DNA of 64,000 nucleotides from Halomonas sp. S3-1-1 (GCF_023757625.1 NZ_JALGBZ010000008.1:1-64000); one strand, 5' to 3'. Positions 1 to 8,994 are shown, numbered from the stretch's first letter. The notes: generated from the sequence alone by a model not told the origin. Numbers and translations: made by a program.

Positions 1-116
1 CTGACGACCATGGCTTGCGTGAACCACCCGATCCCTTGCCGAACTCGGAAGTGAAACCGCAACGCGCCGATGGTAGTGTGGGGTCTCCCCATGCGAGAGT
101 AGGTTATCGTCAGGCA
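1..116 (+). rRNA. rrf: 5S ribosomal RNA (first bases outside the window)
   Basis: The stretch carries the conserved 5S core: the loop around CCGAACTCGGAAGTGAAA and the GATGGTAGTGTGGGGTCTCC segment. It closes with a 3' strand (cgtcaggca) that pairs with the CTGACG at the left edge, so only one or a few 5' bases are missing. It is the distal end of an rRNA operon on the plus strand and is followed at once by a strong terminator. Confidence 0.95.
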
Positions 117-123
117 CCTATTC

Positions 124-160
124 GAAAAAGCCCCGAGCACTCTGTGTTCGGGGCTTTTTT
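124..160 (+). terminator. Rho-independent terminator of the rRNA operon
   Basis: AAAAAGCCCCGA and TCGGGGCTTTTTT form a long stem around a loop of about ten bases, ending in a run of six T. It lies eight bases after the 5S gene. Confidence 0.9.
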
Positions 161-218
161 ATGCGTGGAAAAAAAAGGGGAAAGGCCCGGCAGGCAGGGT
201 GCCTGCCGCCCCACCCAA

Positions 219-261
219 GCGACGCGGTGCGCCGCATCGCTGGCTGACGCTTGCTCCTACA
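219..261. repeat. REP-like intergenic repeat, copy 1
   Basis: A GC-rich imperfect palindrome (gcggtgcgccgc) is followed by a TCGCTGGCT...GCTCCTACA tail. The unit is nearly repeated at 365-406. This layout resembles the REP-type intergenic elements of Pseudomonas and Halomonas. No gene is visible between the rRNA terminator and hisC. Confidence 0.6.
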
Positions 262-364
262 GGACAATCGCGCTCCGATCGACTGCAGGAGCCCGATTCA
301 TCGGGCGATGGCGGCGACAGCCGCCCGGGGTTGGGTTTGCCATCTTGCCTGCCGTCCATTCAGG

Positions 365-406
365 CGGCGCGGTGCGCCGCGTCGCTGGCTAAAGCCTGCT
401 CCTACA
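365..406. repeat. REP-like intergenic repeat, copy 2
   Basis: Same orientation and nearly the same sequence as 219-261, with the shared core gcggtgcgccgc, TCGCTGGCT and GCTCCTACA. The two copies are about 145 bases apart. Confidence 0.6.
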
Positions 407-433
407 AGAGCGGGTTGAAATGGCTATCACCAG

Positions 434-1495
434 TTAACGACAAATGCTTTCCAGCGCTTCCATCAGGCTATCCATTTCATCATCGGTGCCGATGGTGATG
501 CGCAGGAAATTGCCCAGAATATCCGTGTTGAAGTGGCGTACCAGAATGCCGCGCTCGCGAAGGCCAGCGAAGAGCTGGGCGCCTTGAAAGTCGGGGTGCT
601 GAGTCAGCACGAAGTTGGCTTTTGACGGCAGTACGTCGAAGCCAAGCGCTTCCAGGCGTTCGCGAGTACGCTCGCGAGTGGCAATCACATGGTTACGGCA
701 GGCGTCGAAGTGCGCCTGATCCTTGAGCGCCTCGATGCCTAAAAGACTGGCCAGGCTATCCACCGGGAAGGAGTTGAAGGAGTCCTTGACGCGCTGCAAC
801 CCCTCGATCAGCTCCGGCGAGCCGATAGCGTAGCCCAGCCGCAGGCCGGCAAGGCTTCTTGATTTGGAAAACGTACCGGTGACCAGCAGGTTCGGATAGC
901 GCCTGGTAAGCGCGACGGCGCTGTCGGCGCCGAAATCGACGTAAGCTTCATCGATCAGCACTACGCGATCCGGTACCCGCTCTAGAAGTGCTTCGATGCT
1001 TTCGAGCGAGTGGGCGTGGCCGGTGGGGGCATTAGGGTTGGCTAGAATCACGCCGCTACGCTCGGCGCTCGCGGTCAGGGCGTCGAGGTCGACTTCCCAC
1101 TGAGCGTTGAGCGGGTGCTGGCGAAGTTCGATCCCGTACAGCTTCGCGTAGACCGGGTAAAAGCTATAGGTAATGGCCGGCGCATCGAGCGGCGCGCCGT
1201 GACAGAAAAAGGCCTGGAAGGCGAAGGCCAGCACCTCATCGGAGCCGTTGCCGACAAAGGTCTGCTCCAGATCGACGTCGAACGTATCGGCCAGAGTTTG
1301 TCTGAGCGCGCGCGAGGTCGGGTCCGGGTAGAGGCGCAAGTGGTCGGTGGCGTAATCGCGCAGCGCCTGACCCACGCCCGGGGCCGGCGGGTAAGGGTTT
1401 TCGTTGGTGTTGAGCTTGATCAGACGCTCGACGGGCTGTTCGCCGGGCACGTACGGGGTCAGCGACCGAACGGCGGGGCTCCAGAATTGGCTCAT
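434..1495 (-). CDS. hisC: Histidinol-phosphate aminotransferase
   Basis: PLP enzyme of histidine synthesis that converts imidazole-acetol phosphate and glutamate to histidinol phosphate. The 353-residue protein shows the fold type I signatures in order: LNTNENPYPP near the N-terminus, NPNAPTG (about 153), DEAYVDF (about 185) and the PLP-lysine segment FSKSRSLAGLRLGYA (about 210). The N-terminus (MSQFWSP...PYVPGEQP) resembles Pseudomonas HisC1. I chose the ATG at 1495 because AGGTG sits six bases upstream; a GTG three codons earlier (1504) lies inside that ribosome site. The gene stands apart from the hisBHAF block in this window. Confidence 0.93.
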   Translation of the reverse strand: MSQFWSPAVRSLTPYVPGEQPVERLIKLNTNENPYPPAPGVGQALRDYATDHLRLYPDPTSRALRQTLADTFDVDLEQTFVGNGSDEVLAFAFQAFFCHGAPLDAPAITYSFYPVYAKLYGIELRQHPLNAQWEVDLDALTASAERSGVILANPNAPTGHAHSLESIEALLERVPDRVVLIDEAYVDFGADSAVALTRRYPNLLVTGTFSKSRSLAGLRLGYAIGSPELIEGLQRVKDSFNSFPVDSLASLLGIEALKDQAHFDACRNHVIATRERTRERLEALGFDVLPSKANFVLTQHPDFQGAQLFAGLRERGILVRHFNTDILGNFLRITIGTDDEMDSLMEALESICR

Positions 1496-1710
1496 GAGGG
1501 ACACCTGGTGGCTCTTGCAAGGAGCATTATGGTGGCCCGAGCCACGATCAAGCGCAAGATGCCTGCATGACTATTGCAGGCGGCTGTTTTATCTGGCGAT
1601 TATTTGACACGATTGCAACGCATCGAGGGGTGGGCGTCGCACCTTGTAGCGGTTATGCTGTCATAAGCGCACGAAAGAAATGTATGTCCAACACGAGAAG
1701 GAGACACCCA

Positions 1711-2166
1711 ATGCAATTTCGGAGTTTGCTAGCCGGTTCGGCTATGTTGGCACTACTGGCGGGCTGCGCATCGGGCCAGACCGACCAGCAAGGCCAGGAT
1801 GCCCCCGCCATGAGCGCGTCTCAGGCCACCTACCAGGGAACGCTGCCGTGCCGTAACTGTGACGGCATCGACCTGAACGTGACCATGGAAGGCGAGGAGA
1901 CTAGCGCCCCGCAGGAGCGGACGTTCGATCTGACGGCAAGCTATCGTAACCACCCCCAGACCCCGCCGGACGAAAATTACTCCGGTAACTGGGAAGTGCT
2001 GACCGGTACGCCGTCGGATGCCAACGCGACCGTCTATGAGCTGACGCCCAACGGCGATGGCCAGATCTACTACTTCCAGAAGATCAGCGAGCAAACCCTC
2101 GAGCTGATCGACCCGGAACGTCGTCGCTTCGAAAACGGCGAGATGTTGCAGCTGCAGCGCCGGTAA
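1711..2166 (+). CDS. NlpE-like outer-membrane lipoprotein
   Basis: A 151-residue predicted lipoprotein. Residues 1-19 form a signal peptide ending in the lipobox LLAGC. The mature part begins with YQGTLPCRNCDGID, the CxxC motif of the NlpE N-terminal domain (NlpE is the E. coli surface-sensing lipoprotein that feeds the Cpx system). The protein has only the N-terminal domain and lacks the C-terminal OB domain of E. coli NlpE. The ATG is preceded by AGAAGGAGA at good spacing; longer in-frame extensions would bury the lipobox. It is monocistronic, ahead of two hairpins. Confidence 0.8.
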   Translation: MQFRSLLAGSAMLALLAGCASGQTDQQGQDAPAMSASQATYQGTLPCRNCDGIDLNVTMEGEETSAPQERTFDLTASYRNHPQTPPDENYSGNWEVLTGTPSDANATVYELTPNGDGQIYYFQKISEQTLELIDPERRRFENGEMLQLQRR

Positions 2167-2185
2167 GCGCTTAGGCGATCAACAT

Positions 2186-2232
2186 CACGGCGTACGCGCC
2201 GTGAGTGTGAAAGGCGGCCCTGAGCCGCCTTT
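2186..2232 (+). terminator. Two consecutive hairpins after the lipoprotein gene
   Basis: CACGGCG-TACG-CGCCGTG (2186-2203) is followed by AAAGGCGGC-CCTGA-GCCGCCTTT (2210-2232). The second ends in only three T, so termination strength is uncertain. Confidence 0.5.
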
Positions 2233-2295
2233 CGTGTATTTGCCCGGCGCCGGCAAGCGGCTGCCGGGCGGCAAGCAAGACAGGAGCAGCGCGGC

Positions 2296-3669
2296 GTGGC
2301 CAAAGTCAAAAGCGCCTATGTGTGCACCGAGTGCGGAGCCGAATACCGCAAGTGGCAGGGGCAGTGCTCGAGCTGCCAAGAATGGAATACCCTGAGCGAA
2401 GTGCGCCTGGCGAGCGCCCGGCCCGGCGCCGGCGCGCCCGCTCAGGGGCGAAGCGGCTACGCCGGGGATCTTTCCCGCGACGTGGTCGATCTGAGCAAGG
2501 TCGATTTGAGCGAGGTGCCGCGGCTAAGCTCCACCTTTGCCGAGTTCGACCGCGTACTGGGCGGCGGGCTCGTGCCAGGCTCGGCGGTGCTGCTGGGCGG
2601 AAACCCGGGGGCGGGCAAGTCGACACTGCTTTTACAAACCGCCTGCAAGCTCGCCCAAACGCGGCGCATCATGTACGTCACCGGTGAGGAGTCGCTCTCC
2701 CAAGTCGCCATGCGCGCCCACCGCCTGCAGCTTCCCACCAGCGGGCTCAAGATGCTGGCCGAAACCAGCGTAGAGACGATTCTCGCCGTTGCCGAGCGTG
2801 AAAAGCCCGAAATACTGGTGATCGACTCGATTCAGACCATGCACCTCGAGGATATTAGCTCCGCTCCCGGCGGCGTCGCACAGGTGCGCGAATCCTCGGC
2901 GGCGCTGACCCGTTTTGCCAAGCAGAGTAATACGGTGCTGCTGCTGGTCGGCCACGTGACAAAAGATGGCACCCTGGCCGGCCCCAAGGTGCTCGAGCAC
3001 ATGATCGACGCCTCGCTGCTGCTCGAAGGCGGCGCCGACTCGCGCTTTAGAACCCTGCGCGGGCAAAAAAACCGCTTCGGCGCGGTTAACGAGCTCGGTG
3101 TATTTGCGATGCTCGAGCAGGGCATGAAAGAGGTCAAAAACCCCAGCGCGATCTTTCTCTCCCGCCAGGAGGAGCAGGCGCCGGGGAGCCTCGTGATGGT
3201 GGTGTGGGAGGGCACGCGGCCGATCCTGGTCGAGGTGCAGGCGCTGGTGGACGAGTCAGCGCTAGGTAATCCGCGCCGCGTGGCGGTGGGGGTCGATCAG
3301 AACCGGTTGGCGATGCTGCTCGCCGTGCTCAACCGCCACGGCGGGCTCTTCACCGGCGACCAGGACGTATTTTTGAACGTGGTTGGCGGGGTCAAGGTGC
3401 TGGAAACCAGCGCGGATCTCGCGGTACTGCTGGCGGTGGTGTCGAGCCTGCAAAATCGGGCGCTGCCGAAGGAGCTGGTGGTGTTCGGCGAGGTGGGGCT
3501 TTCCGGCGAGATTCGTCCGGTACCCAGCGGCCAGGAGCGCATCAGCGAGGCGGCCAAACACGGCTTTTTGCGCGCCATCGTGCCCCGCGCCAACGCGCCG
3601 AAGCAGCCGCCCAAGGGCATGGAGGTCATCGCCGTGGACAAGCTCAGCGACGCGCTCGAAGCGCTTTGA
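2296..3669 (+). CDS. radA: DNA repair ATPase RadA
   Basis: RecA-like branch-migration helicase of recombination and fork repair. The 457 residues match the normal family length. A C4 zinc finger comes first (C10, C13, C24, C27), then a RecA-type ATPase with Walker A GGNPGAGKST (about 97-106), the RadA-specific KNRFG motif (about 258), and a C-terminal Lon-protease-like domain with GEVGLSGEIRPV. The start is GTG with AGGAG about nine bases upstream. It lies alone between the lipoprotein gene and selD. Confidence 0.96.
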   Translation: MAKVKSAYVCTECGAEYRKWQGQCSSCQEWNTLSEVRLASARPGAGAPAQGRSGYAGDLSRDVVDLSKVDLSEVPRLSSTFAEFDRVLGGGLVPGSAVLLGGNPGAGKSTLLLQTACKLAQTRRIMYVTGEESLSQVAMRAHRLQLPTSGLKMLAETSVETILAVAEREKPEILVIDSIQTMHLEDISSAPGGVAQVRESSAALTRFAKQSNTVLLLVGHVTKDGTLAGPKVLEHMIDASLLLEGGADSRFRTLRGQKNRFGAVNELGVFAMLEQGMKEVKNPSAIFLSRQEEQAPGSLVMVVWEGTRPILVEVQALVDESALGNPRRVAVGVDQNRLAMLLAVLNRHGGLFTGDQDVFLNVVGGVKVLETSADLAVLLAVVSSLQNRALPKELVVFGEVGLSGEIRPVPSGQERISEAAKHGFLRAIVPRANAPKQPPKGMEVIAVDKLSDALEAL

Positions 3670-3790
3670 CGTCAAAGCCTTTGGATCAGGCTGTGCTATT
3701 TTTTCAGTATCCGCCTTTTATCAGCGGCTTATAAAAACGAATGATGACGGAGCCTTTGGCGGGCGCCGATCAGTTTCAAGGAGAGATACG

Positions 3791-4828
3791 ATGAGCACCA
3801 TTCGACTCACTCAGTACAGCCACGGCGCCGGCTGCGGCTGCAAGATCGCCCCGGACGTGCTCGACAGCATTCTGGCCAAGGCGGGCCCGAGCGCCGGCCA
3901 CAAGCAGCTCATCGTGGGCAACCAGGGCCGTGAAGACGCCGCCGTGTTCGATTTGGGCGACGGCCGCGGCATGATCTCGACCACCGACTTTTTCATGCCG
4001 ATCGTCGATGACCCCTTCGATTTTGGCCGTATCGCCGCGACCAACGCGATCAGCGATATCTACGCCATGGGCGGCACGCCGGTCATGGCGCTGAGCATTC
4101 TTGGCTGGCCGGTCGACAAGCTCGCCCCGGAGATCGCCGGCGACGTGGTGGCCGGTGCCCAGGGCGTGTGCCGCGAACACGGCGTGGCGCTGGCCGGCGG
4201 GCACTCCATCGACTCCACCGAGCCCATTTTCGGCCTCGCTGTCAACGGGCTGATCGAGCTCGACCACCTCAAGCTCAATAGCGGCGCCAAACCCGGCGAC
4301 CTGCTCTTTTTGACCAAGCCGCTGGGCGTGGGTCTTTTGACCACCGCCGAAAAGCGCGGCCTGCTGGAAGCGGGCCACCACGGCCTGGCCCGCGAAACCA
4401 TGCTCAAATCCAACCGTATCGGCGTGGAGCTTGCCAAAGTGAAGGGGCTTAACGCCATGACCGACGTCACCGGGTTTGGCCTGGCCGGCCATCTCAGCGA
4501 GATCTGCAGTGCCAGCAACGTCATGGCGCAGATCGATTTTCGCCGCCTGCCGCGGCTTTCCGAGGCCGAAGCCTATCGCCGTCAGGGTGCGGTGCCCGGC
4601 GGAACGTTCAGAAATCACGAAGCACTGGGTGGGCAGCTCAAGCCGATGGACGAAGCCCACTGGCAGTGGCTGTGCGACCCGCAAACCTCCGGCGGGCTTC
4701 TGCTCAGCGTCGACCCGGCCTGGGAGGACGACGTGGAGCGCATTGGCCGCGAGCACGGGCTCGAGCTTCAGCCCTTCGGCACCATGAAGGCGCGGGAAGG
4801 CGACGCGCTGATCGATGTGGTCGGCTAA
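3791..4828 (+). CDS. selD: Selenide, water dikinase
   Basis: Makes selenophosphate from selenide and ATP. The 345-residue protein begins with the SelD signature GAGCGCK, with catalytic-site residues C15, C17 and K18. The active position is cysteine, not selenocysteine. The glycine-rich ATP-binding segment and GGHSIDSTEPIFG are present. The ATG at 3791 has GGAGAGA upstream. Its stop codon abuts the ATG of selU, so the pair is co-translated and the selenophosphate probably feeds tRNA modification. No selA, selB or tRNA-Sec is visible in this window. Confidence 0.96.
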   Translation: MSTIRLTQYSHGAGCGCKIAPDVLDSILAKAGPSAGHKQLIVGNQGREDAAVFDLGDGRGMISTTDFFMPIVDDPFDFGRIAATNAISDIYAMGGTPVMALSILGWPVDKLAPEIAGDVVAGAQGVCREHGVALAGGHSIDSTEPIFGLAVNGLIELDHLKLNSGAKPGDLLFLTKPLGVGLLTTAEKRGLLEAGHHGLARETMLKSNRIGVELAKVKGLNAMTDVTGFGLAGHLSEICSASNVMAQIDFRRLPRLSEAEAYRRQGAVPGGTFRNHEALGGQLKPMDEAHWQWLCDPQTSGGLLLSVDPAWEDDVERIGREHGLELQPFGTMKAREGDALIDVVG

Positions 4829-5911
4829 ATGAGCAGCGATGTACCCGCCACGACCCATCTGATTCACACGGGCACGCCGCTAATCGACGTGCGTGCCCCG
4901 GTCGAGTTCGCCCAGGGGAGCCTTCCCGGGGCGGTCAACCTGCCGCTGATGGTTGACGAGGAGCGCCATCAGGTCGGTATCGCCTACAAGGAGCAGGGGC
5001 AACAAGCGGCGATCGCCCTTGGCGAGCGTTTAGTGAGCGGCGAGGTCAAGCGCACACGTATTGCGGCCTGGCGCGAGTATCTGTCACGCCACCCGAACGC
5101 GGCGATCTACTGCTTTCGCGGCGGCCTGCGCTCGCAGATCGCCAAGTCGTGGCTTGCCGAGGAGGGCGTCGATGTGCCCCGTATTACGGGGGGCTGGAAA
5201 GAGATGCGCCGCACACTTTGCGAGCATATCGACCAGGCCGCCGAGCAGCCCATGCTGGTGGTGGCGGGCTTGACCGGCTCCGCCAAGACGGTCTTGATCA
5301 ACCGGCTCGCAAACGGTATCGACCTGGAAGCGTGTGCCAACCACAAGGGGTCGGCGTTTGGCCGTCAGGTTGAGGCGCCCACGACGCAGATCGATTTCGA
5401 ACACGCCCTGGCGTCCCAACTGCTGGGCCGGCCCGGCAAACTGGTGATGGAAGACGAGTCGCGCCAGATCGGCAACGCCAACATCCCGCTCACCTTCTGG
5501 CACGCCATGGAAAAAGCGCCGCGCATCTGCGTCGAGATGCCGCTGGACTGGCGGCTGGATCAGCTTCGCCATGATTATATCGAAGCGCTGGAAGCGGCCT
5601 TCGTGGCCCGGTTCGGCTTCGAGCAAGGCCGCGCACGAATGAAGGAGCAGCTTTCCAACAGCCTGAAACGGCTGGCCAAGCGGCTGGGTAACGCCCGATT
5701 GCAGCGCCTTCAGCGCCTACAGGCGCTGGCGTTCGACGCCCACGACCGGGGCAACACCCAGGCCCACGAAGCCTGGCTCGGCCCGCTTCTGACCGAATAC
5801 TACGACCCGCTCTACCGCTATCACCTGGAGCGGCGCCAGGACGCCCCAACAGAGCTTCACGTGGGCGACTGGGAGAGCTGTCTGGACGCCGCCCGGCAGT
5901 GGAGCGCCTAG
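4829..5911 (+). CDS. selU: tRNA 2-selenouridine synthase
   Basis: Replaces sulfur by selenium at U34 of the tRNAs for Lys, Glu and Gln, by way of a geranylated intermediate. Residues 1-125 are a rhodanese domain with catalytic C95 in YCFRGGLRS. A P-loop domain follows, with GLTGSAKT at 147-154; the usual small residue before K is Ala here. Length (360) is normal for SelU/YbbB/MnmH. The start directly follows the selD stop. Its stop codon overlaps the stop of the convergent gene on the minus strand. Confidence 0.94.
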   Translation: MSSDVPATTHLIHTGTPLIDVRAPVEFAQGSLPGAVNLPLMVDEERHQVGIAYKEQGQQAAIALGERLVSGEVKRTRIAAWREYLSRHPNAAIYCFRGGLRSQIAKSWLAEEGVDVPRITGGWKEMRRTLCEHIDQAAEQPMLVVAGLTGSAKTVLINRLANGIDLEACANHKGSAFGRQVEAPTTQIDFEHALASQLLGRPGKLVMEDESRQIGNANIPLTFWHAMEKAPRICVEMPLDWRLDQLRHDYIEALEAAFVARFGFEQGRARMKEQLSNSLKRLAKRLGNARLQRLQRLQALAFDAHDRGNTQAHEAWLGPLLTEYYDPLYRYHLERRQDAPTELHVGDWESCLDAARQWSA

Positions 5912-6597
5912 GCGCGGGCCAGCCACTGCAGCATGACGCGATCGAGCAGCGGCGCCAGGTCGTGAAAGCGCTTGGGTGTCTCCAGCATGGCCGCTTCGCT
6001 TTGCAGGTAACGCTGGCCGGCGGCCGTGGCTGGTGCGGCGGGCGGGTACTCGAAAAGCTCGGTGGCGCTTTTGGCGGTGACCTCGAAGTGACACAAGAGC
6101 CCCACCACTCGCCCGGCGTCCCAGGCAAAGCCTTGAAGCGGCGCGGCGTCACTGCCGCCCAGCGGCAGTGCGGCATCCGGCAGGCTAAACACGTAGCGGT
6201 GCCACATGAACGCCTCGAAGCGCTCGGGAAGATCGAACGGGCTTTCCGGGGCGAGCGTTACGCCGTGCCAGCCGGTTTCCGGGTAGGTGCCCGGGGCGAT
6301 CACCGCCTCCAGCGCTTCGGCGATCCACAGCGCCCCTAGGCCGATGCCGAGCACCGGGCGCTGGCCGTCCAGGTAGCGGTTCAGAAGTTTTTTCTCCGCT
6401 CTGGCCCAGGCGGGTGGCGTTTGAATCAGCTCCTCCGGGCCGTCCAGCACGATGAGCGCATCGCACTCGCCGGGGCGCGGGGTCAGCTCGCCGTCGAACA
6501 GGTGAAAAACCGTATAGCTGTGGCCCATACTGTCGAGCCAGTCGGTCAGGCGAGCGGGGCCGTGGTGCGGGCCGTGCTGTAGCAGATGAATATGCAT
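5908..6597 (-). CDS. Class I glutamine amidotransferase-like protein without the nucleophile cysteine
   Basis: A 229-residue protein with the GATase class I fold. The nucleophile elbow, normally GICxGHQ, reads GIGLGALW, so the catalytic Cys is Gly86. The downstream His and Glu of the triad appear to survive as HFE in LLCHFEVT (about 182), where active enzymes have HPE. The protein therefore probably cannot hydrolyse glutamine by the usual mechanism and may be a binding or regulatory protein. The ATG at 6597 has GAGGAG upstream. It converges on selU with overlapping stops and diverges from the DUF416 gene. Its target is unknown. Confidence 0.75.
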   Translation of the reverse strand: MHIHLLQHGPHHGPARLTDWLDSMGHSYTVFHLFDGELTPRPGECDALIVLDGPEELIQTPPAWARAEKKLLNRYLDGQRPVLGIGLGALWIAEALEAVIAPGTYPETGWHGVTLAPESPFDLPERFEAFMWHRYVFSLPDAALPLGGSDAAPLQGFAWDAGRVVGLLCHFEVTAKSATELFEYPPAAPATAAGQRYLQSEAAMLETPKRFHDLAPLLDRVMLQWLARA

Positions 6598-6670
6598 GGT
6601 AATCTCCTCGCCGGCCGGTCGTCGCGTCATAGTCGCGTTTGCGAATGTGCGACGATAACGTATCGCCTTA

Positions 6671-6730
6671 TCTTCACCAACACCGTTTTCACCGATATCG
6701 TTTTCATCCCTACCATTTTCACCGATATAA
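6671..6730. repeat. Four 15-base tandem units upstream of the DUF416 gene
   Basis: Units start at 6671, 6686, 6701 and 6716, each beginning T(C/T)TTCA(C/T)C; the second and fourth share TTTTCACCGATAT. The array occupies the leader between the divergent amidotransferase-like gene and the DUF416 gene, ending 18 bases before the ATG. Confidence 0.7.
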
Positions 6731-6747
6731 AGGCTCAGGAAATCAAC

Positions 6748-7347
6748 ATGGTGGCCAAACCCTCCGGATTTTATCAGCTTCTTCAAACGCTTCCGCTGAC
6801 TGCCCAGCAGGCCTTCATGGCCGCGCTTTGCGAGCGCTTGATTCCCAACTATGCGCTGTACGAGCAAACCACCGGCCAGGGCGACAGCCACACGCTTAAA
6901 ACCGTGCTTAGCCTGGTGTGGGAGCGCCTGCAGGTGCCGGGTGCCAGCATCGACTTCGCCCGTCAGGCCGAGAAGCTTGCCGAGTGCGAGCCGCCGGAAG
7001 ACGACGACAGCTTCGGCGCGCGACGAGCGCTGGATGCGGTGGTCGCGGTGAACGCGCTGCTCGATACGCTACAGGGCGACGCGGGCGAGGCAGTGCTGGA
7101 TGTCAGCCGCACCTCGCGGGCCGGCGTGCGCGCCTTCATCGAGCTGACCGAAGGCGAAGTGGATGCCCAGAAGCTTGCGCTGATCATCCGCGACCACCCG
7201 CTCATGGAGGACGAAAACGACTTTCAGGACGCGGTGCTCGAGGCAGTCAGCGCGCCGCTCGACAGGGCCGCGCTCAAGGAGCTGCGCGTGCTCGGGCGCA
7301 ACGGCGGAGTAAGCAATTTGGGGCTGAGTCTGGAAGACGACGCCTGA
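6748..7347 (+). CDS. yjaG: DUF416 family protein (YjaG-like)
   Basis: A 199-residue protein resembling E. coli YjaG. Shared features are CERLIPNY near residue 27, followed by TGQGD, an internal AxDA(V/C)VA segment near 95, and a C-terminal GGVSNLGLS. The family has no established function. It has no signal peptide or membrane segment, so it is probably cytosolic. The ATG at 6748 has CAGGAAA upstream; longer in-frame starts would translate through the 15-base repeats and are less likely. Confidence 0.8.
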   Translation: MVAKPSGFYQLLQTLPLTAQQAFMAALCERLIPNYALYEQTTGQGDSHTLKTVLSLVWERLQVPGASIDFARQAEKLAECEPPEDDDSFGARRALDAVVAVNALLDTLQGDAGEAVLDVSRTSRAGVRAFIELTEGEVDAQKLALIIRDHPLMEDENDFQDAVLEAVSAPLDRAALKELRVLGRNGGVSNLGLSLEDDA

Positions 7348-7375
7348 CACTTAAGCCAAACGCGCTTGAGTAAGG

Positions 7376-7414
7376 CAAAAAGCCCAGAGCGTTGCGGTGG
7401 CAAGGGCTCTGGGC
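7376..7414 (-). terminator. Terminator of the hisBHAF operon
   Basis: On the minus strand GCCCAGAGC and GCTCTGGGC pair perfectly over nine bases around a 15-base loop, followed by CTTTTTGCC. It lies about 50 bases after hisF. Confidence 0.85.
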
Positions 7415-7466
7415 AGGGGTGTGAGAAAAATGTGAGAGAGGCGTGAGGCGGATAGCGAAACCTGCG

Positions 7467-8240
7467 CTAAAGGCGCATTTCGATGCCGCGCTCGGCCATG
7501 TAGCGCTTGGCTTCGGGAATGGTGTATTCGCTGAAGTGGAAGATGCTCGCCGCCAGCACCGCGTCGGCGCCGCCTTCGAGCACGCCATCCACCAGGTGCT
7601 GCAGGTTGCCCACCCCGCCGGAGGCGATCACCGGCACGCTCACCGCCTCGGAAATGGCGTGGGTCACGCCCAAATCGAAGCCGCTTTTGGTGCCGTCGCG
7701 GTCCATGCTGGTTAAAAGCAGCTCGCCGGCGCCGAGTGCGACCATCTTCTTCGCCCACTCGACGGCGTCGAGCCCGGTGGGCTTGCGCCCGCCGTGGGTG
7801 AAGATTTCCCAGCGCGGCGTTTCGCCCTCGTTTGATACCTTCTTGGCGTCGATGGCGACCACGATGCACTGGCTGCCGAAGCGCTCGGCGGCCTCGAAAA
7901 CGAACTCCGGGTTGGTCACCGCGGCGGTGTTGATCGACACCTTGTCGGCGCCGGCGTTGAGCATGGTGCGAATGTCGTCGCAGGTACGGATACCGCCGCC
8001 CACGGTGAGCGGGATGAACACCTCGCCAGCGATGCGCGAGACCATGTCGACGGTGGTGGCGCGCTCGTCAGAGCTTGCGGTGATGTCCAGAAAGGTGATC
8101 TCGTCGGCGCCCTGCTGGTTATAGCGCTTGGCGATCTCCACCGGGTCGCCGGCATCGCGGATGCCGACGAAATTCACGCCCTTGACGACGCGGCCGGCGT
8201 CGACGTCCAGACACGGAATGATACGCTTGGCCAGGCTCAT
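7467..8240 (-). CDS. hisF: Imidazole glycerol phosphate synthase, cyclase subunit
   Basis: TIM-barrel subunit that joins PRFAR with ammonia from HisH to give IGP and AICAR. The protein is 257 residues. It has the N-terminal catalytic Asp in [14 protein letters not shown], the second catalytic Asp in [15 protein letters not shown], and phosphate-site GGG and ASGG motifs. GGAGG precedes the ATG, which overlaps the hisA stop by four bases, so translation is coupled. It is the last gene of hisB-hisH-hisA-hisF. Confidence 0.97.
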   Translation of the reverse strand: MSLAKRIIPCLDVDAGRVVKGVNFVGIRDAGDPVEIAKRYNQQGADEITFLDITASSDERATTVDMVSRIAGEVFIPLTVGGGIRTCDDIRTMLNAGADKVSINTAAVTNPEFVFEAAERFGSQCIVVAIDAKKVSNEGETPRWEIFTHGGRKPTGLDAVEWAKKMVALGAGELLLTSMDRDGTKSGFDLGVTHAISEAVSVPVIASGGVGNLQHLVDGVLEGGADAVLAASIFHFSEYTIPEAKRYMAERGIEMRL

Positions 8241-8983
8241 GTTCGACCTCCGGTCAGTTCATCGCTCAGACGCTGGGCGTCGCGCACGTCAAGGCTCCCC
8301 TCGTAGATGGCGCGCCCGGTAATCGCCCCGAGAATGCCGCTATCGGCGACGTCGCACAGCGCCTTGATATCGTCGAGGTTGGTCACCCCGCCGGAGGCGA
8401 TCACCGGAAGGCCGCCTTCGCGGGCAAGCTCGGCGGTCGCTTCGATGTTCACCCCCTGCATCATGCCATCTCTTGCGATGTCGGTGTAAACGATGCTGGA
8501 GACGCCGTCACCGGCGAAGCGCTTGGCAAGCTCGGTAGCCTTGATGGTGGAGACTTCCGCCCAGCCGTCGGTGGCCACGAACCCGTCCTTGGCGTCGAGT
8601 CCGACGATGATGTTGCCGGGAAAGGCGCGGCACATCTCGCCGACGAACTCGGGCTCCTTCACCGCTTTGGTGCCGATGATCACGTAGGAGACGCCGGCGC
8701 TCAAATAGTGCTCGATGGTGTCAGCGCTTCGAATGCCGCCGCCGATCTGAATCGGCAGGTTCGGGTAGGCGCGGGCGATGGCGGTGACCGCTTCACCGTT
8801 GACCGGCTTGCCCTCGAAGGCGCCGTTGAGATCCACCAGGTGTAGGCGGCGCGCGCCGGCCTCCACCCAGCGACCGGCCATGGCGACCGGGTCGTCGCCG
8901 TAGGAGGTCGAATCCTCCATGCGGCCCTGCTTCAAGCGTACGCACTGGCCGTCTTTGAGATCAATGGCGGGAATGACTAGCAT
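8237..8983 (-). CDS. hisA: ProFAR isomerase HisA
   Basis: Converts ProFAR to PRFAR, the substrate of HisF/HisH. The 248-residue TIM barrel has the catalytic Asp in [18 protein letters not shown] and the second in [13 protein letters not shown], with GGGIRS and ASGGV phosphate loops. GAGAGG lies upstream of the ATG. Its stop overlaps the hisF start. Confidence 0.97.
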   Translation of the reverse strand: MLVIPAIDLKDGQCVRLKQGRMEDSTSYGDDPVAMAGRWVEAGARRLHLVDLNGAFEGKPVNGEAVTAIARAYPNLPIQIGGGIRSADTIEHYLSAGVSYVIIGTKAVKEPEFVGEMCRAFPGNIIVGLDAKDGFVATDGWAEVSTIKATELAKRFAGDGVSSIVYTDIARDGMMQGVNIEATAELAREGGLPVIASGGVTNLDDIKALCDVADSGILGAITGRAIYEGSLDVRDAQRLSDELTGGRT

Positions 8984-8994
8984 GATGAATCCTC

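Noticed and set aside
3776..4867. A 363-codon minus-strand frame opposite selD
   Set aside because: Shadow of selD; no ribosome site and no recognisable protein pattern.
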